Shown: positions 24,196-33,590 of the stretch, one piece after another
How positions within the stretch are numbered: the first letter of the stretch is position 1
Layout: every line of letters begins with the position of its first letter
Origin: Bacteroidaceae bacterium
Lineage (GTDB): Bacteria > Bacteroidota > Bacteroidia > Bacteroidales > Bacteroidaceae
Length of the DNA stretch: 46,405 nucleotides
Direction: 5' to 3'
NCBI GenBank assembly: GCA_017524545.1
Contig: JAFXVN010000064.1
Coordinates: 1 to 46,405 of the forward strand
The notes under the pieces: generated by a model
Seen by the model: only the letters and a program-made list of their open reading frames with translations
Databases searched by the model: none
What the model was told of the DNA's origin: nothing
Made by a program: the position numbers and the translations under genes

Positions 24196-26913
24196 ATGAA
24201 GAAAAGAATCCTTACCTCTATGCTTTGCTGCGCCTTTTCAGCCAGCATGATTATGCCGATGCAGGCTGCAGGCTCAGTTGACGAGATTAGCGACCTGTTG
24301 GTCAGCTACAGCTTTACAAACGACGGCGACGACAGCGGCACATACGCTGCCACGCTGAAAGGCTCTGCATCGTTTGTCACACTTGGCGATGGCAACCGCG
24401 TCCTCTCGACTGGCAACAACCAGGGCTACCTCGACCTCGGGCAGCAGATGGCACGTACCGTGCTCGGACAGCTTACCGGCGACTATACCATCTCCCTCGA
24501 CATCAACGTGGGCGTGCCCAACTCGCTGAACAGCTACTGCTGGGCGTGGGCTATGGGAAACGGCACGGACAAATATACGGCGCTGGTCAACAAGGCTGGC
24601 GGTGCCGACTGGTACTATGAGATAAAGAACTCCACTGCCTATATGGCACATTCCAACAAAACGCTCCGCGAAGAGGAGTGGCACACGATTACCGCTGTGC
24701 AAAGCGGAAGCACTTGCGCCATCTATGTTGACGGAGAGCAGAAGGGCACAGTCAGCACGACTCTGCATCCCTCCAGCTTTGCTTCCACCATCAGCCAGAG
24801 CTGGTTAGGAAAGTCGCCTTACAGCGGCGATGCCTATATGACAAACACGATGATGGACAACTTCCGCATCTTCAATAAAGCCCTCACCGCAGCAGAGGTG
24901 CAGACACTCTTCGAGGCTCGTCCGCAGCAGCAGGCAGAAGACGAGGTGACGTTCCCCATCACCTACAACTTCTCGACGCTTCAGGACAATGAAGGCCAGT
25001 TCACTGGTTCGCTCAAGAATGGCGCTAAGCTGACGACCTTTGGCACTAAGCCTGTACTCAGCCTCGGCAGCAGCGACGGCTATTTCGACTTCGGCGAAGA
25101 CTTCGGCAAGGCTGTGGGCAAGCTCGATGAGACATTCTCTATCAGCACCACACTCTACGTCCCCAAGACAACCTCTGTCTCCGGTGCAGGCAACTTCATC
25201 TGGTGCTTTGCAAGGAGTTCCAGCCAGGGCTATCTCTTCCTCTCTGCTAAGGACACACGCTATTCCATCTCGACATCCAACTGGAGCGGCGAGACTAATG
25301 TAACTGCCAGCACGCCTATTGCACAAGGGGAATGGGTGAACGTCACCTACGTCCAGAACGGCAACACAGGTTCCCTCTATGTGAATGGCCAGAGGAAGAG
25401 CCAGAACACCAACATGAGCACACATCCTGCCGACCTGAACCGACTCTTGATGAACTATCTTGGCAAGAGCTGCTACGAAGGCGACGCCTACCTCAAGGAT
25501 GCCCTCTATGCCGATTTCAGCATCTACAACACAGCCATCAGCAGCGACGAGGTGGCTGAACTCGCAGCAAACGCCCTGTCTTATAACGACATAGGCAATC
25601 TGGGATTCATTGCTATGGATCTTGAGGCCTTGACGCTGCCCAGCTGCATCAACAACCTCTACGAAGGTGTCACGCTGCCTACGAAGGGTGCCTTTGGCTC
25701 TACCATCACTTGGCAATCCGACAACACCGCTTTGCTCTCGAATGCAGGAAAAGTTGTCGGCACGCCAGAGGAAACACGCCAGCACGTCACTTTGACCGCC
25801 ACGCTGACCAACGGAGAGGCGAGCGACACAAAGACCTTCGACGTCTATGTCCACAAGAAGGACAGCCCCTACAGCCATTACCTCTTCACGTTCTTCCCCA
25901 GCAACTCGGACGAGAACATCTACTACGCTGTTTCGGATAATGGCTACGACTATACTGTTGTCAACAAGAACAAGCCTGTGATTTACGCAGAGGGCAACAC
26001 CGTGATGAACGGACTGCGCGACCCGCACATCCTGCGCGGCGAGGACGGACGCTTCTATATGGTGGCCACCGATATGCGCTGTGCCCTCGGCTGGAGCAGC
26101 AACAGAGGTATGGTGCTGATGCGCTCCGACGACCTTGTCAACTGGACCTGTAGCACCGTACATTTCCCCACTCGCTATGCTGGGACTTACTTTGCCAACG
26201 TGACACGTGTCTGGGCACCTGAGACCATCTACGACGCTGTGGCCGGGAAGTATCTCATCTATTTCTCCATCCTCACCAACGACGGCGTTGTGCCCTACGA
26301 CAAAGTCTTCTACGCATACGCCAATGAGGACTTCACCGACCTCGAGGGTGAGCCTATCTACTTCTATGACAGAGGCAGCGCCACAATCGACATGGACATT
26401 GTCTTCAACGAGAACGACGGCCTCTATCATGGCTTCTACAAGAACGAAGGCAGCGGCGGCATCTGTCAGGTGACAGCCACCAGTCTCACCGCTCCCGCTG
26501 GAGAGGAAGGCAGCCAGTGGAGCGCTCCGTCGGGAACCTTGCAGCAGACAACTGAGGCTGTGGAAGGTGCAGGTGTATTCCGTCTCATCAATAGCGACGA
26601 CTGGATTCTCATGTACGACTGCTACAACAACGGACACTACCAGTTCTGCTCATCGCAAGACCTCTTCCAGTTCACCTTCCGCAAGAACACCACCACCAGC
26701 GGTGCCTTCACACCCCGTCACGGAACCGTCATTCCCATCACGGAAGAGGAGTACCAAATCCTTAAGAAACTCCCCGACGTGACGGGTATCAAGTCCCCGG
26801 AAAAGGCAGAAGGGAATAAGGCAGAAGCATCTTATCGCAAGGTGCTAAAAAATTCCGGCATCATCATAACTGATGGCCGGAATGAAATAGACCTTAGTGG
26901 AAAGGCGAAGTAA
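24196..26913 (+). CDS. Secreted LamG-LamG-GH43 glycoside hydrolase
   Basis: The 905-residue protein has a signal peptide (MKKRILTSMLCCAFSASMIMPMQA). Two concanavalin/LamG-like modules come next (about 35-235 and 255-460, both with the W-x-x-V-x-G.LYVNG pattern and an AEV closing helix). A bacterial Ig-like linker follows (ITWQSDNTALLSNAGKV, about 505-555). The C-terminal propeller (about 565-870) has catalytic-base motif NGLRDPHILRGEDGRFYMV, WAPETIYD and DMDIVFNENDGLYHG, typical of GH43. The C-terminus (GIIITDGRNEIDLSGKAK) is a variant of the shared tail. It likely trims arabinose- or galactose-containing polysaccharide. Specificity is not readable. Confidence 0.85.
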   Translation: MKKRILTSMLCCAFSASMIMPMQAAGSVDEISDLLVSYSFTNDGDDSGTYAATLKGSASFVTLGDGNRVLSTGNNQGYLDLGQQMARTVLGQLTGDYTISLDINVGVPNSLNSYCWAWAMGNGTDKYTALVNKAGGADWYYEIKNSTAYMAHSNKTLREEEWHTITAVQSGSTCAIYVDGEQKGTVSTTLHPSSFASTISQSWLGKSPYSGDAYMTNTMMDNFRIFNKALTAAEVQTLFEARPQQQAEDEVTFPITYNFSTLQDNEGQFTGSLKNGAKLTTFGTKPVLSLGSSDGYFDFGEDFGKAVGKLDETFSISTTLYVPKTTSVSGAGNFIWCFARSSSQGYLFLSAKDTRYSISTSNWSGETNVTASTPIAQGEWVNVTYVQNGNTGSLYVNGQRKSQNTNMSTHPADLNRLLMNYLGKSCYEGDAYLKDALYADFSIYNTAISSDEVAELAANALSYNDIGNLGFIAMDLEALTLPSCINNLYEGVTLPTKGAFGSTITWQSDNTALLSNAGKVVGTPEETRQHVTLTATLTNGEASDTKTFDVYVHKKDSPYSHYLFTFFPSNSDENIYYAVSDNGYDYTVVNKNKPVIYAEGNTVMNGLRDPHILRGEDGRFYMVATDMRCALGWSSNRGMVLMRSDDLVNWTCSTVHFPTRYAGTYFANVTRVWAPETIYDAVAGKYLIYFSILTNDGVVPYDKVFYAYANEDFTDLEGEPIYFYDRGSATIDMDIVFNENDGLYHGFYKNEGSGGICQVTATSLTAPAGEEGSQWSAPSGTLQQTTEAVEGAGVFRLINSDDWILMYDCYNNGHYQFCSSQDLFQFTFRKNTTTSGAFTPRHGTVIPITEEEYQILKKLPDVTGIKSPEKAEGNKAEASYRKVLKNSGIIITDGRNEIDLSGKAK

Positions 26914-26925
26914 TACTCCGCCTTT

Positions 26926-28974
26926 CTATCTCCAAGCGCTGAAGTTCGTTATCTTACTGCGGAAGTCGCCTGTCTCCTGCAAGGGGAAGACGAGCGTCCG
27001 CATGATTTTGTAGGTGCTCTTCTTGCTGTCGGTGCGGTGGCCTGTGTCGGGCTTGAGGTTCTCCACGAGCTTGCCGTCAGCATAGAGGCTGATGCCTTTG
27101 TTGTCGCCCTTCAGTTGGATGGTCTCGCGCTTGCCGGGCTTGCCCTTGTACTTGAAGGTGAAGAGATAGCCGTCGCGACTGAAGCCGAGCATCCCCTTGA
27201 TGGGGTCGGAGAGGTAGAAGGTGCTGCGCTCGCTGGTGCAGAGCACAGTTCCGGGCTTCTCGTCAGCCCAATCGATGGTGAACTCAACGATGTAGGGGTA
27301 GCCTATCTGATGGATAAGTGAAGAGTGAAGAGTGAAGAGGGAAGAATTTGAGTAACCAGTGGTTCCAGATTGTAACTTAGATTCTTCACTCTTCACTCTT
27401 CGTTCTTCACTATATATTGTGCTCTTGGGCTTCAGGTCGATATGGTTGACCATACTCTTGCGGCCGATTTCGTCGGTGAGCGGACCGTCTTCAAGTTTCT
27501 TTGCCAAGGTCTGCCACTCGTCGAAGGCAGCGTCTGTGCTGTCGCGAAGGGCGTTCCAGCATTTCTCGCTGATAACCTGCATGGCAGGCAGGATGCGGTC
27601 GTGGCTGTCACCCACGGAGATGCCGTTCTTGATGAAGTCGTTCCAGAGGGCGAACATGCCGCCGTCGATGAGCGGGTCTTGGTGGTCGAAACGCTTGTTG
27701 CGGATGAGCGAAGGATTCCAATGCTGGAAGAGCCATTTGGTGTTGAGGTAGTCGTTGTAGTAACCTGCTGCAGGCACGATGTAGATGAAGGCGTCGGGAA
27801 TGGAAATCATGTGGAAGCCCTGCTTGTGCATCTCAACGGGGTCAGCGTAGCCATTGTACCAAAGGCTCATCAGCACACCGTCGGAAGGCACGGGCGTCAC
27901 ACCCTTGGCATGGGTCAGGCTGCCCCAGAAGACAGGTTGCTTGCCATAACTCTTGACGGTGTTGCAGAGGTGGACAATCAGTTCGCGGAAGCGTTCGCAG
28001 ATGGCCGAGTCCTTGTTGCTGTACTCGTCCGTTCCGATATGGAAGCGAGGACAAGTGAAGACAGGGTCGGGGCCGCCAAGGAACTCGGCATAGAGGCTGT
28101 CGAGGAAAGGAATGACTTCGGGGTTGCGAAGGTCGAGATGGTCGGCACCGAACTCCTCGCTGGCCAGCGAAGGACGGTAATGTGTGAAGGCAAGGCTATG
28201 TGCCGGGGCATCGAACTCAGGAATAATCTCCACGCCCATCGTCTCGGCATAGCGGATGAAGTCGCGCATCTCCTGCTTCGAATAGCTGCCATCGATAGCG
28301 GTCAGGCCAGGGAACACATCGCTTTCCATGCGGAAGGCAGCGTAGGCCTCGTCCCAACTGTCGTTGTACTGGTCCTTGAAGCCGTTGTCGTTGAGGTGCA
28401 GCTGCAATGTGTTCATCTTGTAGTAGGACAGAATGTTGACCAGCGAATAGAGGTAGCTCATCGGGAAGAACTTACGCCCCACGTCGAGCATCATGCCGCG
28501 CATCGGATAGTCCGGCTTGTCGGTGATGGTGCCGCAGGGAAGGAAGCCCCTTGTCCTGACCCCTGCTTCGTTCTTTGTGAAGTAGGTCTGATTCAACTGA
28601 AGCAAGGTCTGTGTGCCCCACAAAGCACCTTTTGCTGTGATAGCTTGGATGGTGATGCCCTTCGGACTGATGGTCAAGCGGTAACCCTCGTCGCCGAGCT
28701 TCTTGGCCTCCTTTTGGGGGAGAAGGGAGAGGAAGATGGAAGTGTCTGTGCCTTTCTTCTGTTGGGCAGTTGGGATGCCCCAAGCTTTGCCCAGATACTC
28801 GGCTACATTTTGCAGCGAAGCATTGTCGAAAGCGACTGTGGTGAACTTAGCTGCCTCAACGGTGCCCTGTGCAGGCTTTATCTCCTGAACGTCGGGGATG
28901 CAAAGAGGCTGTGCGGCAACTCGTCCAAAGCAAAGGACGAAAAGCAATGCAGAAAGAATTGTTTTGCGGTTCAT
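26926..28974 (-). CDS. GH20 beta-N-acetylhexosaminidase
   Basis: The 682-residue secreted enzyme (signal MNRKTILSALLFVLCFGRVAAQ) has the GH20b N-terminal domain (YRLTISPKGITIQA). The catalytic barrel shows GMMLDVGRKF, LNTLQLHLNDN, FDAPAHSLAF, the catalytic Asp-Glu pair in FHIGTDEYS (about 311-319) and WYNGYAD. It would remove terminal GlcNAc or GalNAc, matching the GH38 mannosidase in host N-glycan or mucin breakdown. A 93-nt inverted 7-bp-unit element (27318-27410) is inserted in frame near residues 522-553 (SEERRVKSEESK...SSLFTLHSS). It lies after the barrel, so the fold may tolerate it. Confidence 0.92.
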   Translation of the reverse strand: MNRKTILSALLFVLCFGRVAAQPLCIPDVQEIKPAQGTVEAAKFTTVAFDNASLQNVAEYLGKAWGIPTAQQKKGTDTSIFLSLLPQKEAKKLGDEGYRLTISPKGITIQAITAKGALWGTQTLLQLNQTYFTKNEAGVRTRGFLPCGTITDKPDYPMRGMMLDVGRKFFPMSYLYSLVNILSYYKMNTLQLHLNDNGFKDQYNDSWDEAYAAFRMESDVFPGLTAIDGSYSKQEMRDFIRYAETMGVEIIPEFDAPAHSLAFTHYRPSLASEEFGADHLDLRNPEVIPFLDSLYAEFLGGPDPVFTCPRFHIGTDEYSNKDSAICERFRELIVHLCNTVKSYGKQPVFWGSLTHAKGVTPVPSDGVLMSLWYNGYADPVEMHKQGFHMISIPDAFIYIVPAAGYYNDYLNTKWLFQHWNPSLIRNKRFDHQDPLIDGGMFALWNDFIKNGISVGDSHDRILPAMQVISEKCWNALRDSTDAAFDEWQTLAKKLEDGPLTDEIGRKSMVNHIDLKPKSTIYSEERRVKSEESKLQSGTTGYSNSSLFTLHSSLIHQIGYPYIVEFTIDWADEKPGTVLCTSERSTFYLSDPIKGMLGFSRDGYLFTFKYKGKPGKRETIQLKGDNKGISLYADGKLVENLKPDTGHRTDSKKSTYKIMRTLVFPLQETGDFRSKITNFSAWR
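27318..27410. repeat. Inverted 7-bp-unit element inside GH20 (4 + 4 units)
   Basis: Left arm GTGAAGA x3 plus GGGAAGA (27318-27345), 37-nt spacer, right arm TCTTCAC-type x4 (27383-27410). The 93-nt length keeps the reading frame. Confidence 0.85.
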
Positions 28975-29008
28975 AGTTGTTTTATTTAATTGTTATAATG
29001 AGATTTGG

Positions 29009-31825
29009 TCAGGAGTGAGCCTTGCCGCACAGCTGCCCCAGCTTACAGTAGCTGCATGTTTGCGGGTCTGTGGTGCAGGTAAAGGGCTTGTTGGGGTCGA
29101 AAATGTCGTTGAGGATTTCCTGCAGGCTTTCTCGGAAGGTTGCGGCTTGTTGGTTTGCGAAGTCGTTCACGACTTCTTTGTTAATCACGATTGAGGGGTT
29201 GTAGTCGTCTGCCGCCGCCTTAATCGGGAAGAAGAGTACAGGCTGGATGGGCAACGTCGATTCTCCTTTTTCCATTTCAGCCAAAGCATAGAGGAATATC
29301 TGCAGCTGGTAGCGAGGGGATTCGTGTGTTCCTGTCTTGTAATCGACGATGCGCAGCCGTCCGTCCATCTCGTCTATGCGGTCAATGCGTCCGCCGACTT
29401 TGACAGACCCACCCCAGCCCTCCCTTAAAGGGAGGGAGATTGTTCGCTCCTCTTCTGCACCGATGATGCGGAAGGGCGCATGGCGTGCGTCGTAGCGGAT
29501 GAGTGCCTGAAGGTATCGAAGCAGGACATCGTGGGCGATGAGGGTGGTGCCTTTGTAAGCAGACCCCTTTTGAATTGCCATATTGAAACGCCGTCTTATT
29601 TCAGGCAGGCGGTCGAACTCATCTGTTGGGTGGAACCAGCAGACATCGAAGACGGTATGCAGCATCCGTTGCAGTTCTCGATGGATAGACTCTTTGATGA
29701 CGAACTTGTCTTCTCCTTTCTCTTCGCAGAGCATGTTGGCAGTGATGCAGTTCGTGCCGTAGCGTTCCTGCAACCACTCGTAGAAGAACTCGGCGGTGTC
29801 GTGGAAGATGTTGCCGATGATGTCGGCAGAGATGCCTTCCTCTGCATCGTCCTCACGGCGGATGCGCAGCACATTATTTATATAGAACTGCATGGGGCAC
29901 GCCTTGTAGGTGTTGATGGCCGAGGGGCTGAGCGTGATGTGTTCGCCATCGGGCAGGCTCTGGTCGTAGCGTAGGCGCAGGCGTTCCATCACTTCTGCTG
30001 TCTTCTCGACCACAAGAGGTGGCGTGGCTTTCAGTTCGGGTTCGCTCCTCAGCCAGCGTGTTTTGATGGGAATGTCTGTTTCGGCAAGCATTTGGCGCAG
30101 GAAGCGCGACATTTCGTGCTGCACGCCGTCGTTCGTGCTCTCGTTATAGACACAGGTCAGATGCTCGCAGCGTTGCACAAGTCGGTAGAAATAGTAGGCA
30201 TAGACGGCGATGCGGTGCCTTTGCGTCGTCAAGCCAAATGCTTCTCGCAGGCTTTCGGGGATGAACGAGTTAGCGTGAGTGCTTCGCGGCAGATTGCCTT
30301 CCTCGACGGAGAGCAGGAGAAGATTCTCGAAGTCCAGACAACGTGTCTCCAGCATTCCCATCACTTGCAGCCCTCGGTCGGGTTCGCTGTGGAAGGGTAT
30401 CTTGGTGCTCGCCATCATTTGGCGAAAGAGACGGAGCAAAAGAGACCTACCCCTGCCCTCCCTTAAAGGGAGGGAGTTAGAGAGGGTCTTTATCATCCTG
30501 TCGCAGCGGAAGACGGTCTCGCTGTAGAGTTGCTCGAAGATGTTCGGCTCTTCTATCTGTGCATAGTGAAGGGCAATCTGCCGGAGGAGGGTGAGCAGCC
30601 AGTCGAGCAACTCTGCTGTGTTGTTGCCATGATAGACGAGGCATTCCTCTTCCTTGAGCAGTTCAAAGAGCGGCTGCCTGCGCAAAGTCTGCACGAAGGG
30701 ATAGCGGAAACGCTTGCGGTCGGCATCGTAGCCCTCCATCTGCAGTTTCAGCAGCGACATGATGATGCCATAGACAGGCGTGTCGGCAATGGGGAACCCC
30801 ATTGTGACATTGACTTCAGAAGCCGATTCGGGAATGGCATGAAGGACGGGCTGCATCAAGGCTTCGTTGCAGAGGACGATGGCCTTCCCCGTCCAAGTGC
30901 TTACATATCTCGCCGCTGCATTGTCTGTCGTGCAGGCGATGAAGGTCACGTCTCGGAGGTGGCGGAAGTTGTCGAAGGCTTCCTCTTCGTTGATGGCACA
31001 GGGGAAGTCGCGCAGGTTCAGCTTCATGAAGTAGCCAGCCTCGCAGTCGTCGTTCTCAGGGTTGCAGTAGTAGATGTCGTAGTCCCAGTAGAAGCGTGCC
31101 TTGCCCTCGCGCTGGATGAGGCTCATTATCGTGTGCTCCACATTGTTCAACACGTTGAAGCCCGCAAAGACGACGGCTCTCTTTCCCTCTAAAAGCTTCA
31201 GCACGAGGCTCTCGTCTGCCTGCATCTGTTCCGTGACGTGGCGGAAGAGTGCACCTTCCCAAAGTTTGCCTTCGGCAAGGAGCCGTTCGTGCAGTTTCGT
31301 GTATATCTCGTACATGTGGCTCCATGTGTGGAGAAACTTCTCTTGGAGGCGCGTGCTGTTTTCTAAGGAGAAGCGTCCGAAGAAGCGTTGCAGCGTCTCG
31401 CGCTGGGAGTTGTCGAGGTAATCGAGGCTTTTGAGTCGCTCTTGGTCGGCAATGTTGGTGAAGATGGCGCGAGCGTCGGCAAGATGCTTGTCTATGTCGT
31501 CGAAGTCTGCCATCAGCACTTCGCCCCAGCTCCAGAACTCGTCGAGCGTTTCGGTGTAGTCCTTTCCGAGCACTTCCTGCATGACACTATGAAGCTGGCA
31601 GATGCACTCCAACTGGTCGGCCACCTCGATTGAAGTGAGGCTCTGGAAGAGGTCGCCCATCGTGCAGTACTGAGGCACCCATGCAGGCTCTTTGCTCAGG
31701 ATGGCAAACTCGCGGCTCAGGAACATACCCGCTCGTTTGCCGGGAAAGACAACAACGACATCGCGCATGTCGTTCGTAAAATGGGCCAGCATGTCGGCTG
31801 CTATGATATTGAGAAAGCTTTTCAC
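29009..31825 (-). CDS. addB: AddB-like nuclease / inactivated-helicase subunit
   Basis: The 938-residue protein has a helicase-like N-terminal region (VVVFPGKRAGMFLSRE, SLYVAG-type region VVFAGFNVLNNVE). A C-terminal PD-(D/E)XK nuclease follows (GGRIDRIDE, then LRIVDYKTG about 823-831 and the Q-helix YQLQIFLYAL). One Cys at YKACPMQFY plus a terminal C-x5-C-x2-C-x5-C (CTTDPQTCSYCKLGQLC) form the AddB/Cas4-type iron-sulfur site. It should work with the AddA-like protein upstream in double-strand-break end resection. Two GC-rich repeat peptides are inserted: SLPLREGRGRS (near 446-461) and SLPLREGWGGS (near 795-806), the latter directly before the nuclease motif GGRIDRID. It starts 4 bp after the AddA stop, in a 7-bp-unit repeat. 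Confidence 0.85.
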   Translation of the reverse strand: MKSFLNIIAADMLAHFTNDMRDVVVVFPGKRAGMFLSREFAILSKEPAWVPQYCTMGDLFQSLTSIEVADQLECICQLHSVMQEVLGKDYTETLDEFWSWGEVLMADFDDIDKHLADARAIFTNIADQERLKSLDYLDNSQRETLQRFFGRFSLENSTRLQEKFLHTWSHMYEIYTKLHERLLAEGKLWEGALFRHVTEQMQADESLVLKLLEGKRAVVFAGFNVLNNVEHTIMSLIQREGKARFYWDYDIYYCNPENDDCEAGYFMKLNLRDFPCAINEEEAFDNFRHLRDVTFIACTTDNAAARYVSTWTGKAIVLCNEALMQPVLHAIPESASEVNVTMGFPIADTPVYGIIMSLLKLQMEGYDADRKRFRYPFVQTLRRQPLFELLKEEECLVYHGNNTAELLDWLLTLLRQIALHYAQIEEPNIFEQLYSETVFRCDRMIKTLSNSLPLREGRGRSLLLRLFRQMMASTKIPFHSEPDRGLQVMGMLETRCLDFENLLLLSVEEGNLPRSTHANSFIPESLREAFGLTTQRHRIAVYAYYFYRLVQRCEHLTCVYNESTNDGVQHEMSRFLRQMLAETDIPIKTRWLRSEPELKATPPLVVEKTAEVMERLRLRYDQSLPDGEHITLSPSAINTYKACPMQFYINNVLRIRREDDAEEGISADIIGNIFHDTAEFFYEWLQERYGTNCITANMLCEEKGEDKFVIKESIHRELQRMLHTVFDVCWFHPTDEFDRLPEIRRRFNMAIQKGSAYKGTTLIAHDVLLRYLQALIRYDARHAPFRIIGAEEERTISLPLREGWGGSVKVGGRIDRIDEMDGRLRIVDYKTGTHESPRYQLQIFLYALAEMEKGESTLPIQPVLFFPIKAAADDYNPSIVINKEVVNDFANQQAATFRESLQEILNDIFDPNKPFTCTTDPQTCSYCKLGQLCGKAHS
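29405..29440. repeat. Single-hairpin GC-rich element in addB nuclease domain
   Basis: AGACCC (29405-29410) plus hairpin CCCTCCCTTAAAGGGAGGG (29418-29436). Read as SLPLREGWGG on the minus strand. Confidence 0.8.
30443..30489. repeat. Single-hairpin GC-rich element in addB middle
   Basis: Outer AGACC/GGTCT arms (30443-30447, 30485-30489) enclose hairpin CCCTCCCTTAAAGGGAGGG (30456-30474). Confidence 0.85.
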
Positions 31826-31862
31826 TTTTTCACCCTTTCACTTTTTCACTTTTCACTTCCAC
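31824..31862. repeat. 7-bp-unit repeat across the AddA stop / AddB start
   Basis: Minus-strand GTGAAAA-type units give the last AddA residues (VEVKSEKVKG) and run up to the AddB start codon. Confidence 0.75.
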
Positions 31863-33590
31863 TGCCCCTTTCCCCATGATGTACCAGATGTAGCCCTTCA
31901 CGTTGTGCTCGGGGTACATCTTGCGCAGGCAGTCCATATAATTTCCCACTTGCTCTTTGTAGAGCTTGCTGGGGTGGCCGAACTTATAGTCGATAACGGT
32001 AATGTCGTTGCCGTGGATGACGACGCGGTCAGGGCGCAGCACGCACGGCAGCCCGTCGTCGTCGATGCTTGCAATGCCGCACTCGTTATAGACGGTATTC
32101 CCTGCGGAGAACCAAGAGGCCACAAGCGGACTTTGGAAACCTTGCTTGATGCGCTCGGTGATGGCTTGCCAATCGTCGCCTTCGCCGATGACACCTTCCT
32201 CGCGAGCCTTGCGGAGCACTTCTTCGAGCTGGCCGACATCGTTGATGCGGCTGAGGACTTCGTGCATCCGTTTGCCTATCTCGCGCTGAGAGAGATAGCC
32301 CCCTCCCCGCTCCCCCTTTGGGGGAGTGCTTTTGAGCGGCGAGGTATCGACAATGGGGCTCTCCCCCAAAGGGGGAGCGGGGAAGGGGCTTCTTTGAATT
32401 TCATTAAGGTACTCTTCTGCCTGATTGCTTTGCAGGAAGTATAGCATGGGATTCCGTGTGATGACCCTCACGTCGATGGCGTCCTTCTCGCGATGCTCGA
32501 TGCGAAGGCGATTGACAGACCCCTCTAAATCTGCCCTTGAGGGTGAGACTTCATTCCTCGAGTTCTCTCCCTTTAGGGGGGAGTTAGAGGTGGTCAGTGG
32601 TGTTCCCTTTTCAAAGCTGAAGCATTCCTCGTCCGTGTCATTATCATCACTTCGGAGCGAACGATAAATGAGTTCTGCTGCGGTGGTGACGTTTTTGTCC
32701 TTTTCCTTGTCGTAAGGCTTTGTCTTTCCCCATATATAGAGGTTCGCTTTGGCGCGTGTGAAGGCAACGTAGAGTGTGTTGAGGGCATCCACACGCCGCT
32801 CCAGATGTTCCTCTTCGTAGTTCGGCGCAAAGACAGAGCTCCTGACGTCTTTCGAGTAGATGGAGATGGGGAGTGCACCAAGCTCGTTGTACGGAACCTT
32901 GTCGGTTTCGCACCATAGCATTTCGCCTTGTCGGTCTTTCTCTATGTCCCAGTGGCAGAAGGGCAGCAGGACGGTGTGGAACTCCAGCCCCTTCGATTTG
33001 TGGATGGTCAGGATGCGGACGCCAGCGACGGCCGAGCCAGGCACGGAACGCTGGTGCAGCTTTTCGTCCCAAGCTGTGAGGAAGGTTTGAATGTCTGGAA
33101 CTCCGGCACTGCGCAGGTGGTTCTGCAGCTCGTCGAAGAAAGTCAGGACATAGACATCTTCACCCTTGATTTCCCCAAGCGAGAAGATGTACCAAAGCTT
33201 TTCTGCGAGGAGGTAGAGGGGCAGTTGCAGCAGTTCCTCGCGATGTGCTGTGAACTCCTCGGGCAAGACTTCCTCTGCATTCCGAAGGGCAATGTCTTGC
33301 AGGGTGGTGTTTTGTCCGAGAACATCTCTCAGGTAGTGCAGCATGAGGTACTTTTCGGAGATGCCGTCCTTATGGCTCTTGTCAATGAGCAGGCGGAGAG
33401 CTGCCACAATCATCTGCACGCTGGTGGAGGCTTCGAGCAGAAAGGCCTCTTCGCTCACGAGACGGATGTCAGGAGCACATTGGTTGAAACCCTCGATGAT
33501 TTGCTGCGCCATCAGGTTCGTACGGACGAGGATGGCTATCTTGCTGAGGTCGAGGCCGCCTTCCTGCAACAGACGAATCTGCGAAGCCAT
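31830..33590 (-). CDS. addA: AddA-like helicase-nuclease, C-terminal part after a frameshift
   Basis: The 586 residues carry UvrD/AddA C-terminal motifs: IAILVRTNLMAQQII, VRILTIHKSKGLEFHTVLLP (motif V), LYVAFTRAKANLYIWGK (motif VI). A final PD-(D/E)XK nuclease (LRPDRVVIHGNDITVIDYKFG) completes the AddA plan. The N-terminal half is encoded upstream in another frame. Two GC-rich elements are read through: SPFPAPPLGESP...PPKGERGGG (32297-32390) and SPLKGENSRNEVSPSRADLEG (32517-32595). The first Met (MASQIRLLQEGG) is internal to the family, so this ORF is unlikely to be a complete independent gene. Confidence 0.85.
   Translation of the reverse strand: MASQIRLLQEGGLDLSKIAILVRTNLMAQQIIEGFNQCAPDIRLVSEEAFLLEASTSVQMIVAALRLLIDKSHKDGISEKYLMLHYLRDVLGQNTTLQDIALRNAEEVLPEEFTAHREELLQLPLYLLAEKLWYIFSLGEIKGEDVYVLTFFDELQNHLRSAGVPDIQTFLTAWDEKLHQRSVPGSAVAGVRILTIHKSKGLEFHTVLLPFCHWDIEKDRQGEMLWCETDKVPYNELGALPISIYSKDVRSSVFAPNYEEEHLERRVDALNTLYVAFTRAKANLYIWGKTKPYDKEKDKNVTTAAELIYRSLRSDDNDTDEECFSFEKGTPLTTSNSPLKGENSRNEVSPSRADLEGSVNRLRIEHREKDAIDVRVITRNPMLYFLQSNQAEEYLNEIQRSPFPAPPLGESPIVDTSPLKSTPPKGERGGGYLSQREIGKRMHEVLSRINDVGQLEEVLRKAREEGVIGEGDDWQAITERIKQGFQSPLVASWFSAGNTVYNECGIASIDDDGLPCVLRPDRVVIHGNDITVIDYKFGHPSKLYKEQVGNYMDCLRKMYPEHNVKGYIWYIMGKGAVEVKSEKVKG
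32297..32390. repeat. Long inverted double-hairpin element (AGCCCC type) in addA
   Basis: Arms of about 30 nt are almost perfectly complementary. Inner hairpins are CTCCCCCTTTGGGGGAG (32310-32326) and CTCCCCCAAAGGGGGAG (32361-32377). The same subtype occurs at 39206-39311. Confidence 0.9.
32517..32595. repeat. Double-hairpin element (AGACCC type) in addA
   Basis: Outer AGACCCCTCT / AGAGGTGGTC arms with two drifted inner hairpins (around 32534-32546 and 32565-32582). Confidence 0.8.

Noticed and set aside
24805-26637. 610-codon minus-strand frame, and similar long frames at 6367-7803 (+), 14677-16434 (-) and 27442-28989 (+)
   Set aside because: All are shadows of well-supported genes on the other strand, caused by codon bias.
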